Numbered from the stretch's first letter, positions 25,600 through 34,020 are shown. The stretch: 64,000 bases of DNA from Streptomyces stelliscabiei (GCF_014873495.1 NZ_JADBGF010000001.1:310001-374000); one strand, 5' to 3'. The notes: generated by a model not told the origin, from the sequence alone. Numbers and translations: made by a program.

Positions 25600-25661
25600 G
25601 GCCGGGGGGGCTTCGCGGCGCGGATGGGGTCCTGGCGTGCCTGGAGCCGCAGCGGCGCGGG

Positions 25662-27692
25662 TCAGGCCCTGACGCTGCCGTTGAGCGCGGTAAGCGAGGT
25701 GTCGGCGAGGCCCAGCTCACCGGCCTTGTCCAGGAGCTGCTGGAACTGTCCCGCGTTCGCGCCGCCGTTGTTCATGAGCTTCACCAGCAGGGCGGAGACG
25801 GTCAGGTCCCGCACGTCGGCCGTGGACACCGAGCCCAGGACGCGGCTGAGGTCGTCGGTGAAGCTGGAGGTGCCGTCCAGCCAGGGCTTCGCCAGCGCCT
25901 GGGCGGTCTTGGAGTTCTGGACGAAGCCGTCGACGCCCTTGCCGAGCGCGATCGAGGACACCAGCCGGTCGAGGACCGACTCTCCTCCGACAATGCTGAT
26001 GTCGGCGTTCTCCAGCCCGGTGGCCAGCACCGTGGCCTGCGCCTCGGCGACCTGCCGCTGCACGTCCAGCCCGGCCAGCCGTACGTCCTTCTCGGCCGCA
26101 AGGCGCAGCCGGAACTCCTCGTGGCCACGGGACGCCTCGTCCAGCGCGGCCATCGCCGCCGCCTTCTCCGTCAGCCCGGCCGCCTCCGCCTTCAGCTTCT
26201 CGCCGATGGCCTCCGCCTCCGCGAGCGCCTGCGCGCGGGCACCTTCCGCCTCGGCCCGCATGCGCGCCTCGGTCGCCTCGGCCTCCGCGCGGCCGGCCTT
26301 CTCGATGACCTCGGCCTCCTTGCCGCGGACCTGGACGGCGGCCAGCCCCTCTGCGGCGGCCTCCGCCTGCACGCCCTCGGCGAGGCGCAGCTTGGCCCGC
26401 GCGTCGAGGTCGGCCGTCTTCAACCGGGCCTCGGCCAGGGTCAGTTCCTCGGCGGCGCGGTGGGTGGCGGCCTGCTCGGCGGCCTCCGCGGCCTTGATGT
26501 CCTTGACCAGCTTCTCCTGCGCCTCGGCCTCGGCCGCGATGATCACGGTCTGTCGCTGCCGCTCCGCCTCCTCCACGGCCCGCAGCTTCTTGATGGCCTC
26601 CTCCTGCTCGGCGACGGTACGGTCCACCGCGACCCGCTCGCGGATGACCTCGGCGATCTCCCGCTTCTCCGCCTCGACCTCCTTCGACGCCGCGATCTGC
26701 GTCAGCTGGGTCTCCCGCTCCCGGGCGATGACTTCGAGCTGCCGGTCCTTCTCGATGCGCTCGTTCTCGACGGCGATGACCCGCTCGCGGTTCTTCGCGG
26801 CGACGGCGACCTCGCGGGCCTGGTTCTCCCGCTGGATCCCGAGCTGCTCCTCGGTCTTCAGGAACGCGCCCTGCGCCCGCAGCCGCTCCTCCTCCACCAC
26901 CCGCGCCGTCTCGGCCTCTTCCCTCGCCCGTACGGTGTCGATCTCCCGCCGCTGCTTGATCTCCGCGTCGGCCTGCCGGCGCTCCAGCTCCAGGATCGCC
27001 TCGCGGGCGTCGACGTTCTGCCGGGTGATCTCCTTCTCCTCGGTGCGCTGGGCCTCGTTGGTGCGTACGTGTTCCACGGCTGTCAGCTCGGTGATCTTCC
27101 GGATGCCCTGGGCGTCGAGCACGTTGGCCGGGTCGAGCTGGGTCAGCGGCGTCTGCTCCAGGTAGTCGATCGCCGCGTCCTCCAGGTGGTAGCCGTTGAG
27201 GTCGACACCGATGACCTCGATGATCCGGTACCGCAGCTCCTCACGCTTGGTGTAGAGGTCGGTGAAGTCCAGCTGCTTGCCGACAGTCTTCAGCGCCTCT
27301 GAGAACTTCGCGTGGAACAGTTCCTGCAGCGTGTTGCGGTCGCTGGCCCGTGCCGTGCCGACGGCCTGGGCGACCTTGACGACGTCCTCGACGGTCTTGT
27401 TGACCTTGACGAAGAACGAGATCCGGATGTCCGCGCGGATGTTGTCCCGGCAGATCAGCCCTTCCTTGCCGGCTCGCGTGATCTCGATGGTCTTCACCGA
27501 GATGTCCATCACCTCGGCCTTGTGCAGCACCGGCAGCACGACCTGTCCGGTGAAGGTCACGTCGACCTTGCGCATCTTGGAGACGATCAGTGCCTTGCCC
27601 TGCTCCACTTTGCGGAACAAATGGGCGACGACAAGTACAAGGAGCAGGCAGACGGCGACGAGCACGCCGATGCCCACGATCATGGCGACCAT
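25662..27692 (-). CDS. YqiK-like flotillin (SPFH protein)
   Basis: 676 residues. An N-terminal helix (VGIGVLVAVCLLLVLVVAHL) is followed by an SPFH domain of the YqiK/YuaG type (about 30-220: RKVEQGKALIVSKMRKVDVT, VMDISVKTIEITRAGKEGLI, RADIRISFFVKVNKTVEDVV). A very long, highly charged coiled coil follows (about 225-560), dominated by EAE, RRQ and AEA repeats. The C-terminal globular end is SIVGGESVLDRLVSSIALGK. Flotillins of this class are usually preceded by a YqiJ-type membrane protein, as here. The large ATPase gene follows 146 bp downstream. Expected at the inner face of the cytoplasmic membrane. Confidence 0.92.
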   Translation of the reverse strand: MVAMIVGIGVLVAVCLLLVLVVAHLFRKVEQGKALIVSKMRKVDVTFTGQVVLPVLHKAEVMDISVKTIEITRAGKEGLICRDNIRADIRISFFVKVNKTVEDVVKVAQAVGTARASDRNTLQELFHAKFSEALKTVGKQLDFTDLYTKREELRYRIIEVIGVDLNGYHLEDAAIDYLEQTPLTQLDPANVLDAQGIRKITELTAVEHVRTNEAQRTEEKEITRQNVDAREAILELERRQADAEIKQRREIDTVRAREEAETARVVEEERLRAQGAFLKTEEQLGIQRENQAREVAVAAKNRERVIAVENERIEKDRQLEVIARERETQLTQIAASKEVEAEKREIAEVIRERVAVDRTVAEQEEAIKKLRAVEEAERQRQTVIIAAEAEAQEKLVKDIKAAEAAEQAATHRAAEELTLAEARLKTADLDARAKLRLAEGVQAEAAAEGLAAVQVRGKEAEVIEKAGRAEAEATEARMRAEAEGARAQALAEAEAIGEKLKAEAAGLTEKAAAMAALDEASRGHEEFRLRLAAEKDVRLAGLDVQRQVAEAQATVLATGLENADISIVGGESVLDRLVSSIALGKGVDGFVQNSKTAQALAKPWLDGTSSFTDDLSRVLGSVSTADVRDLTVSALLVKLMNNGGANAGQFQQLLDKAGELGLADTSLTALNGSVRA

Positions 27693-27764
27693 GGCATACG
27701 TCCTTCAGGCGTAAGGGAGTTGAGCGCGAGGAAGAGAGGCCGGAGGATCCGGCGGCGGCGCGGC

Positions 27765-28256
27765 TCAGGCAGCGCGGTCCCGCGGACGGAGCGCGGCGTC
27801 GTGCGGCACGCCCTCGTGGGGATGTCCGCCGCGGGTGTGCGGCAGTGTGGCGGCATCGCCCGTGCGAGCCTCGCTCGGCACGGACGACCCGGGTTCGTCC
27901 GGGAAGAGGCGGTGCAGCGGCCGTACGATCAGACAGGTCGCGGCCCAGGCGACGAAGAGCGCCCCCACGGATGCGACCAGGCGCAGCATCCCGGCGACCG
28001 GTGCCGGGAGCGCGAACACGGCAAGCAGAACCGCCGCTCCGACGCTCAGGGACCAGGCGAGCACCGTCAGCAGCGAGAAGGCGACCGTCACAGGCACGCC
28101 GCCCATGCGCCATGCCCACAGATCCACGTCCGTGTCGAAGCTGTCGACGCGGGCGACACCCACGGCGGCAAGGAGCCAGAAGCAGACGACCACGATGAGG
28201 GCAGTGGTCAGCAGGATCGTGGGCAGGCCCGTGGCCGCCGCCAAAATTGTCCGCAT
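27765..28256 (-). CDS. YqiJ-like membrane protein, partner of YqiK-like flotillin
   Basis: 163 residues starting behind GGAGGGGGACCGGG. Helices: PTILLTTALIVVVCFWLLAA, VTVAFSLLTVLAWSLSVGAA and RLVASVGALFVAWAATCLIV, separated by a VARVDSFDTDVDLWAWR loop typical of the YqiJ family. The C-terminal 40 residues (DEPGSSVPSEARTGDAATLP...) are disordered and His/Arg-rich rather than a complete OB-fold. It may therefore be a short form of the family. Gap to the flotillin gene 72 bp; presumably first gene of the YqiJ-YqiK-ATPase-PH operon. Confidence 0.75.
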   Translation of the reverse strand: MRTILAAATGLPTILLTTALIVVVCFWLLAAVGVARVDSFDTDVDLWAWRMGGVPVTVAFSLLTVLAWSLSVGAAVLLAVFALPAPVAGMLRLVASVGALFVAWAATCLIVRPLHRLFPDEPGSSVPSEARTGDAATLPHTRGGHPHEGVPHDAALRPRDRAA

Positions 28257-28332
28257 CTCCCGGTCCCCCTCCGTTCGTCTCCGCCCGCGGCGCGCATGAG
28301 TCGCCTCCGACGGTGCACGGTCGTTCCGGATC

Positions 28333-28366
28333 TCGGTGCCGGACACCTGCCGGTGTCCGGCACCGA
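28333..28366. promoter_or_regulatory. Perfect 15-bp inverted repeat upstream of the YqiJ-YqiK operon
   Basis: TCGGTGCCGGACACC (28333-28347) pairs exactly with 28352-28366 around TGCC. It lies 77-110 bp before the first gene of the operon, where no upstream gene on that strand needs a terminator. An operator or a 5' UTR hairpin is more likely. Confidence 0.6.
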
Positions 28367-28420
28367 ATCCATCCGCCGTGCTCCCCACGAGCCATGCTGC
28401 ACGATCCGATCCCGGCCGCG

Positions 28421-28441
28421 CATTGCCGGTTCCCGGCAGTG
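28421..28441. promoter_or_regulatory. Palindrome TGCCGG-N3-CCGGCA upstream of decayed PucR gene
   Basis: CATTGCCGG-TTC-CCGGCAGTG is centred about 83 bp before the remnant start at 28514. It is the third copy of the palindrome found at 7164-7185 and 9773-9793. Confidence 0.55.
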
Positions 28442-28513
28442 TTCATGAGGGCCTGCATGCCGGTGGCTGCTAAGAAGCCGTCACCGGCGTGTCAAGGATG
28501 CGGGGGAGACGAC

Positions 28514-29064
28514 GTGACGGACCGGGAACTTTCGAGCAGTATCTGGACGGTTACGCCGAGATCCTTGCCACGGCGTCGGCCACCGGGCGACACCGCTCCG
28601 GAACGAGATAGCCTCCCGCCACACCCTGGGCGGACCGCCCAGGCCAGCCATGGGCTGCGCGCCCTCGTCAGCGTGCACCTGACCGCTGCCCCCGGCCTGG
28701 CAGGTAGGCCCGACGCCGCCGGGTCGCGCTCGCCGCCGTGCAGCAGGCCATCGATGCCTTCGCCAAGGGAGACGAACGCGCCCAACTTCTCGCCGTACCC
28801 AGGGAAGGGGCTGTCCGCCGCGAGTTCGTCGACGGCCTCCTCTACGGCCGCAGCGGCCTCGGCCACTCCTCGGCACCCTCACCGCGTACTTCGACTCCGA
28901 CTGCATCTTCGCGGAGGCCGCCCGACGCCTCACCCCCAGCGTGCGCCTTGGCCTACCGTCTGGAACGCTTCCACGACACTCACCGGCGCCAACCCCGCCC
29001 ACCACTACATGCTCAAGTCCGCGGTCATCGGCGCTCGGCTGGTTGACTGGCCAGCCAACGGGCT
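28514..29064 (+). pseudogene. Decayed PucR-family regulator, paralogue of 6015-7085
   Basis: A GTG behind GGGGGAGACGAC starts a frame that quickly breaks. Pieces in different frames match the intact regulator at 6.0-7.1 kb: EQYLDGYAEILATASATGR (compare EYLEGYADILADASATGR), then AIDAFAKGDERAQLLAVPRE and REFVDGLLYGRSGLG. The end LKSAVIGARLVDWPANG compares with LQTAVIGARLLDWPTKP. Most of the middle is deleted. Several frameshifts and a stop make it non-functional. Its upstream palindrome is still intact. Confidence 0.8.
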
Positions 29065-29167
29065 ATGCCACCCGCCTCCGCCCCGGCAGTCGGGGGCCCG
29101 ACGGCGCCTACGCCGACAGCCAAGCAGCCAAGACGCTTGTGTCCTCGCAGTTCGACGGTGAGTCGGA

Positions 29168-29202
29168 GCTCCTGCTGTCCACGTCATGTTGACAGCAGGA
29201 GC
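29168..29202. terminator. 12-bp hairpin after the PucR remnant
   Basis: GCTCCTGCTGTC (29168-29179) pairs perfectly with 29191-29202. Its position about 100 bp after the remnant fits a terminator. Confidence 0.55.
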
Positions 29203-29433
29203 CGAATCGGCGGGCGATCCTGCAACGGCGACCTGGAATTGGCCCCGCCAACCTGAGCCGACAGCGCCCGCGACGACGACACCCATCGCCACGTTGCCTG
29301 GCCTGCCCGCCATTGCCCCGGCCGTACACCGAAGGAACCTGCCGTACATGGCTTCAACAGGCTGGCCGAGAGACATACTTGACCATGCGGGGCCCATCCC
29401 GTGACGGCCTGACATGGGAGAGGCAGCAATCCG

Positions 29434-29967
29434 GTGAGCAGCGACAGCCAGGGCGTGAGAAAGGCCGAGGTGCGGCTCAAGTGGGACCCCAGTCCCTGGA
29501 ATCAGCCACCTCACCATCTCGACATCATCGCCACGACCTACTCGGCGGATGCTCCCCACGGACGGCCGGTGTACGTCGTCCACTCCGACAGCCGCTCACC
29601 GGACGGCACCATCAACATGAGCCGGCACAGCCAGACCGGCCAGGGCTTCGGCTACGTCGAAGTGATGACCCTCGAACTCGATCGCCTCGCTTCCTCCTTC
29701 GCACGGGTCGTCGTGGGCGTGGCGATCCACCAGAACAGCGGCCCCAAGACCTTCGGTGATCTATCGAACGCCGGAGTGCTGGTTGTCGAGGGGTACACGG
29801 AACTGCTGAAGGATGACTTCGCGCAGGTCTCCGAATCCACCGCGGCAACGGTTGCGGAGTTCACCCGGCACGCCTCCGGAGTGTGGGAGTTCCACGAGAC
29901 GGTCCGCGGGTTCGACAGCGACCCCGTGGGCTTCACCGCCGAGATGGGCAGCACCCCACAGCCCTGA
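29434..29967 (+). CDS. TerD-family protein
   Basis: 177 residues from a GTG preceded by GGGAGAGG. The TerD-type fold shows in VRKAEVRLKWDPSPWNQPPH, HHLDIIATTYSADAPHGRPV and VYVVHSDSRSPDGTINMSRH. The later strand TLELDRLASSFARVVVGVAI and the motif HQNSGPKTFGDLSNAGVLVV also match Streptomyces TerD-like proteins. The family is linked to tellurite resistance, calcium binding and stress or differentiation. No other ter genes are adjacent, so it is an orphan member. Confidence 0.85.
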   Translation: MSSDSQGVRKAEVRLKWDPSPWNQPPHHLDIIATTYSADAPHGRPVYVVHSDSRSPDGTINMSRHSQTGQGFGYVEVMTLELDRLASSFARVVVGVAIHQNSGPKTFGDLSNAGVLVVEGYTELLKDDFAQVSESTAATVAEFTRHASGVWEFHETVRGFDSDPVGFTAEMGSTPQP

Positions 29968-30039
29968 CCGCGGACCAGTGCAGAGATGTACAGCCGACCG
30001 CAGTCGTCCTCCGCTCGTCCCGGCGCTACTCGTCCGACT

Positions 30040-30245
30040 CGGTGGCTGGTCGTAGGCTCTCAGGAGCCCTTCGATGCGCTGGTTGTTGCTGGACTGCCGG
30101 CCGTAGAGGCACTTCGCGTACCGGGACAGCAGAGCCTCGACGCTGTTACCTGCCCGATGGGCGACCTCAGCCGGGTCGGCCCCCGCGCACAGCCATGTGG
30201 ACAGGGCCTCGGATTGTTGTCGCGTCGGCCTGTGTGCTCGGTCAG
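30040..30245 (-). pseudogene. Tyrosine-type integrase C-terminal remnant
   Basis: The minus strand reads ALSTWLCAGADPAEVAHRAG, NSVEALLSRYAKCLYGRQSS and NNQRIEGLL. This is the end of the catalytic domain of actinobacterial phage-type integrases, including the tyrosine region (here SRYAKC). The R-x-x-R box and everything upstream are missing. No attachment site or tRNA is visible nearby. It is evidence of a former integrative element. Confidence 0.65.
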
Positions 30246-30308
30246 GGGGTATGTGAGGTCGCACTACCCCGGGAATGGTGCTGTCCTGGAACCAAGCCGC
30301 AGGAGTAC

Positions 30309-31151
30309 ATGCCGATGCGTCACAGCCGGACTTCCGCGTTCGCATCCGCCCGGTCGCCCGCGCCGACCGGAGCGGGCGGCGGTCTGCTGCCGAAGCGGGA
30401 CCTCGCGGCCGCCTGGTTCCTGGTCGTCCTGATCGCGGCGCCCGCCTGGGCGCTTACAGTCGGGCAGGCCCGGGAGATGGGGGTCGAGCCCGGCACGATG
30501 GGGATGGCGCTGCCGCTGTTCCTGCTGCTGTGGGTCACGATGATGGCGGCGATGATGCTGCCGTCCATGGCGCCGGTGGCCATCACATGGGTGCGCGGGA
30601 TCGGCCGGCAGTCCTCCGGCTGGACGCGGACCGTACGTACAGTCGAGTTCGCGGGCGGGTATCTGCTGGTCTGGACCACCTTCGGACTACTCGCCTACGC
30701 GGCCCTGGCCCTCACCGGCAACCTGGTCGACGACCATCCGACCGCCGGACGCTGGATCGGCGCGGCGGCTTTCTTGCTCGCGGGCCTGTACCAGCTCGGC
30801 CCCCTCAAGCACGTCTGCCTACGGCACTGTCGCGACCCCATGAGCCACCTGGTGCGCTACGCCGGTTTCCGGCAGCCGGCCCGCGACCTGCGAGTGGGCG
30901 TCCATCACGGCGCCTACTGTGTCGGCTGCTGCGCGGGACTGATGGTCGTCCTCGTTCCGCTCGGTGTGATGAACGTGGCGGCCATGGCCGGACTGGCCGT
31001 GGTGATCTTCGTCGAGAAGCTGTGGTCCCGTGGCCCGCTGCTCGCCCGGGTGGTGGGTGTTGCGTTTCTCGTGCTGGCCGCGCTCGCGCCGTTCCAGGAC
31101 GGGCTGCTGCCCGGACTTCAGGGGTCGATGCCGACAATGGGCGGCATGTGA
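30309..31151 (+). CDS. DUF2182 membrane protein (predicted metal-binding)
   Basis: 280 residues, about seven helices. The DUF2182 signatures are present: LLWVTMMAAMMLPSMAPVAI near residue 75 and the Cys-rich HHGAYCVGCCAGLMVVLVPL near residue 200, plus LYQLGPLKHVCLRHCRDP. The ATG at 30309 is six bases after GGAG; the longer open frame upstream has no ribosome site. DUF2182 genes are typically paired with DUF1326 genes, and a DUF1326 gene lies convergent at 31773-32429. The pair is predicted to handle a metal ion; the actual role is unknown. Confidence 0.88.
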   Translation: MPMRHSRTSAFASARSPAPTGAGGGLLPKRDLAAAWFLVVLIAAPAWALTVGQAREMGVEPGTMGMALPLFLLLWVTMMAAMMLPSMAPVAITWVRGIGRQSSGWTRTVRTVEFAGGYLLVWTTFGLLAYAALALTGNLVDDHPTAGRWIGAAAFLLAGLYQLGPLKHVCLRHCRDPMSHLVRYAGFRQPARDLRVGVHHGAYCVGCCAGLMVVLVPLGVMNVAAMAGLAVVIFVEKLWSRGPLLARVVGVAFLVLAALAPFQDGLLPGLQGSMPTMGGM

Positions 31152-31772
31152 CCTACCTGGCGCCCGAAGACGTGTCGTACACGTCATTGTCACGAGCAGG
31201 ACAGCGATCGGTGCCACGAATCGTGGTGCCTCGCCGACGCTCATGTGTGTGATCGCTCAGACCCGCCGCTGGCGACCTCTTTTCGGTCTCCTCACTGCCG
31301 AACACCTACGTGGCCGAACACGTACGTGGCCGAACACGTACGTGGCGATCTCACCGTACGACGCCTCGCAGCTCAGCTCGAAGGCGCTGGACCGGCCGAC
31401 GGCCGTACCGACTTCGGATTCGGGCGAATCCGAACATGGGCGCTCTTGATCCTCATCGAGCCGCCGTCGGGTCGGTGAGCGGCCGGCAAGCGAGTACCGT
31501 CCCACCCTCGTCAGCAAGGCCAGCACCCATCCGACCGCAGGTGCCGGATGTCGCCCACGACATGACTGGTCCCCCTTCTCCGACGGGGACGCCGGTCGAG
31601 TTCGCCGTCGGAGGGTGGGACTGAATGCCCGACAATGCCGATGCCACGATTTTGCCCGCATGATCTGGCGTCGCCGGTGGCCGATCACGCTGCGGACAAT
31701 GGGGGGCTCACTGAGCAGGCACGCGCGCTCCTCGGGTAACGGGTCCCCTCCGCACTCGGGCCCAGTCGGAAT
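31152..31772. other. Intergenic stretch with a short tandem repeat
   Basis: No gene with domain support lies between the convergent DUF2182 and DUF1326 genes. The main feature is a 16-bp tandem repeat (31297-31344). The rest shows no structure I can name. Confidence 0.5.
31297..31344. repeat. 16-bp unit tandem repeated three times
   Basis: Units GCCGAACACSTACGTG at 31297, 31313 and 31329; the last two are identical and the first differs at one base. Each contains the palindrome core TACGT. Confidence 0.85.
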
Positions 31773-32429
31773 CTAGTCGGGACCGCTCCAGTCGAACGGG
31801 AAGTGTTTGCTCGACTTCCCCGTGCGTTCCCAGGAGAAGCCGAATGCGTCGACGCGGTCGGCGGTGGCCCGTCCCCAGGTGGCGACCTGGCCGGGCCCGA
31901 CCTCGGCGCCTGGGGCGTTGTGGACCTGGACGCGTGCGCCATCCGGCGTCGTCGGACCCGTGAGCGCCTCGGCGGTGGCCGTGACCTTGCCGGGAACCTC
32001 GGCCCGCCAGGTGGCGAGATCCTCGTCTATCTCGACGTGGACGGGGGCGACGTCCATGCCGCGCATCTCGGGGTGGAACATCGCCCCGAACTGCGCAGGC
32101 CATCCGCCAGCCTCACCGCCGAAGATGGCCCCGAGTGCACCGCGCTGCCGCTCGTCGGCCCGTTCGTCAAGGAAAATCGCGGCGTACGGGTCGGTGTGGG
32201 TGCCGGCCCAGGGGTTACCGGTGAAGGAGCCGAGCATCAGGACGTTGAGATCGTCGAGCCGCACGTCGCCGAAGCCGCCTTCCCGGATGTGCCAGACCAG
32301 CACCCCTTCGCAGTCGCCGTAGGTCGGGGGCTGTGCAAACGTACAGGGGCACGGTATGGCGCACTTGCACACATCGAACCAATCACCGGCCAGGCGCCAA
32401 CGTGTACCGGTGCTGACTTGCTCTGTCAT
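31773..32429 (-). CDS. DUF1326 protein
   Basis: 218-residue soluble protein. The N-terminal WRLAGDWFDVCKCAIPCPCT carries the clustered cysteines (C-x-C-x4-C-x-C) that define DUF1326. It is followed by the family's VLVWHIREGGFGDVRLDDLN, VLMLGSFTGNPWAG and AAIFLDERADERQRGALGAI. The C-terminal half is beta-rich. The cysteine pattern suggests metal binding. It faces the DUF2182 gene, its common genomic partner, across about 620 bp. Starts at an ATG with a GGGAAGCGAG-type site upstream. Confidence 0.9.
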   Translation of the reverse strand: MTEQVSTGTRWRLAGDWFDVCKCAIPCPCTFAQPPTYGDCEGVLVWHIREGGFGDVRLDDLNVLMLGSFTGNPWAGTHTDPYAAIFLDERADERQRGALGAIFGGEAGGWPAQFGAMFHPEMRGMDVAPVHVEIDEDLATWRAEVPGKVTATAEALTGPTTPDGARVQVHNAPGAEVGPGQVATWGRATADRVDAFGFSWERTGKSSKHFPFDWSGPD

Positions 32430-32680
32430 CTCGCTTCCCTCCTGCCGGGCCGGAAGGAGCCACTCGGAGTGGCGGAGCCGCTGTGCCGAGCCTTGTCCCA
32501 GGACGGCCAGGCGGTCTCTCTTCCAGCTTGCACCTCACAGCCCCGGCAGAAAAGCCTGCTCATGGCTGTTCTGTTGTCCACCGAGGCCTGCGGCGTGGTC
32601 ATGGGTGCATGGCCGGGGGTCCGCGTCAGGGGTGCCGTGCTGGGGCCGTTGGCCCTGGTGAACCGTTGAAACCTCAGGCG

Positions 32681-32860
32681 TCACCGGAACCAGTCGCCGA
32701 CCTCGCCGACCACGACCAGGAACGAGGACGAAGCAGCACACTGCCGGAGCATGGCTGGCCGGTCGAGCACCGTGCCCACGAGCCACAGGACGACGGCGAT
32801 CATTTTCCACCAAAGGGTGAGCGACAGGGCGACGCGGCGCAGGCGCCGCCGACCGGTCAC
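32681..32860 (-). CDS. Small membrane protein, cluster B copy of 1626-1895
   Basis: 59 residues; the GTG start overlaps the stop of the upstream frame (GTGA) exactly as in cluster A. It reads LSLTLWWKMIAVVLWLVGTV, then SSSFLVVVGEVGDWFR, then stops. The copy A protein continues for 30 more basic residues. So this copy is shortened at the C-terminus but otherwise open. Since the two genes before it are frameshifted, it may no longer be translated well. Confidence 0.5.
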   Translation of the reverse strand: MTGRRRLRRVALSLTLWWKMIAVVLWLVGTVLDRPAMLRQCAASSSFLVVVGEVGDWFR

Positions 32861-33149
32861 GGGGTGGCCTCTTCGACTCGGCACAGGGTAAGACCCGTGT
32901 ACGCGCAGTCTGCTGCGGCGATACCCGCGGTTGCCGTGGCCACCAGAGTGATCACAGGCGGCGCCTCGGTCAGGCGGAGGACGGCGTTGAGGGGGCCGCA
33001 GCGTAGAGCGCGAGCAGAGCCAAACCGCACGAGCCCATGGGCGCGAGCCGGTGCCACAGCCGGTGGGGTATCGGGCCGCTGACCATGGCCAGTCCGGCCG
33101 GAAGCACGGTGAGGGAGAAGGAGACAAGGCCGGTCCAGTGCCGGATCAT
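32857..33149 (-). pseudogene. Frameshifted cluster B copy of 1892-2188
   Basis: From an ATG at 33149 the frame reads RHWTGLVSFSLTVLPAGLAM, then APMGSCGLALLALYAAAP. It then loses phase near 33000, where GGGGCC has lost or gained a base. The remainder (LNAVLRLTEAPPVITLVATA, ending at 32857) is in another frame. Matches to the intact 98-residue protein run along the whole length on both sides of the shift. Confidence 0.75.
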
Positions 33150-33327
33150 GGCGGGGAGGACCCCTGTTGCGTGCGGGTGCGTCTGAGTCGGTAGGTGGCG
33201 CCCGGGAAAGCGACGCGGTCGGCGCTGAGCGGCCGGCAAGGGCTGGCAGCGATCTGGACGGGACGTGCGTCGGCGCTACGCCGATGGCGGCCAGGGAGGC
33301 CCCGTACTGCTCTCCGATAGCGAGCGA

Positions 33328-33595
33328 TCATGGTCGGCGCCTGGCTCGATGACCGAGGTATGCGGTGAGCACCCCGATGAGCAATGCCCAGGCGGCAAGT
33401 GCTGGGCCCGCCTGTTGCCAGCCGGGCAGGACATGGCCGCTGCCGTTTCGCTCCGGCTGCCCCAGTGCGACGGTCGGTGGTAAACGCCCATTGTTCGCGG
33501 GCGGTTCCTCGGTGACGGACTTCGCCGAGTGCCGTTCTGAGCACCAGGGCGACGACGATGATCGCGGGTGCCGGTAGTGAGGAGTCCGTGGCCAT
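33328..33595 (-). pseudogene. Frameshifted cluster B copy of 2367-2627
   Basis: Starts with ATG at 33595 and reads PAIIVVALVLRTALGEVRHR, GTAREQWAFTTDRR, matching the intact gene. It then shifts frame near 33475. The C-terminal helix (GWQQAGPALAAWALLIGVLT, AYLGHRARRRP) is in the next frame and ends near 33328. One frameshift is enough to explain it. Confidence 0.75.
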
Positions 33596-33599
33596 CGGC

Positions 33600-34020
33600 A
33601 GGACACCCCGTCAAGCCGGTCCACCATCACGGCGTCGAGCGCGCCGTGGGCAGATTCCGTCGCATCCGCTGCCTGGGCCTTGGGACAGTCCCTCAGGAGA
33701 CGGTAGGCCGTGGCCTCGCAAGCGCGTCTCCGGCGGATCGTCCACAGCCAAGCCCCCTCGCAGACCTGAACAGAGGAGTTCGCAGCCACGCTGCGTGAGC
33801 GTCATCCGTGAACGGCGCAACAGCCCGTATCCCATGGCCGGTCGAATCGCCGTGCCGGAAACGGGACGAAGACCTGGTCGAGGCGGGCCGGGGGACCGGC
33901 ATGGCCCCTTCCGGAGTTGCTGAGGGCAAAAGGATCCCCAGCCCGCGGGAGGACCTGAGCTCCACTGGCGCATTCATTTGTCTTATGCAAAGATTGGCCA
34001 GGTGGAGGGGCAGCCCGCCT
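33600..34020. other. Non-coding stretch upstream of the STAS leader
   Basis: Open frames here have no domain or ribosome site. A short stretch next to 33600 still matches the region upstream of cluster A (AVMVDRLDGVS-like peptide). The remainder presumably carries promoters for the flanking genes. Confidence 0.4.

Noticed and set aside
23362..27165. Very long open frame on the plus strand opposite the flotillin and ATPase genes
   Set aside because: Codon bias in GC-rich genes opens the antisense frame. The minus-strand proteins have clear domains and ribosome sites; the plus-strand product is low-complexity.
31297..31344. Tandem repeat considered as a CRISPR array
   Set aside because: Units are adjacent with no spacers, only three copies, and no cas genes are in the window.
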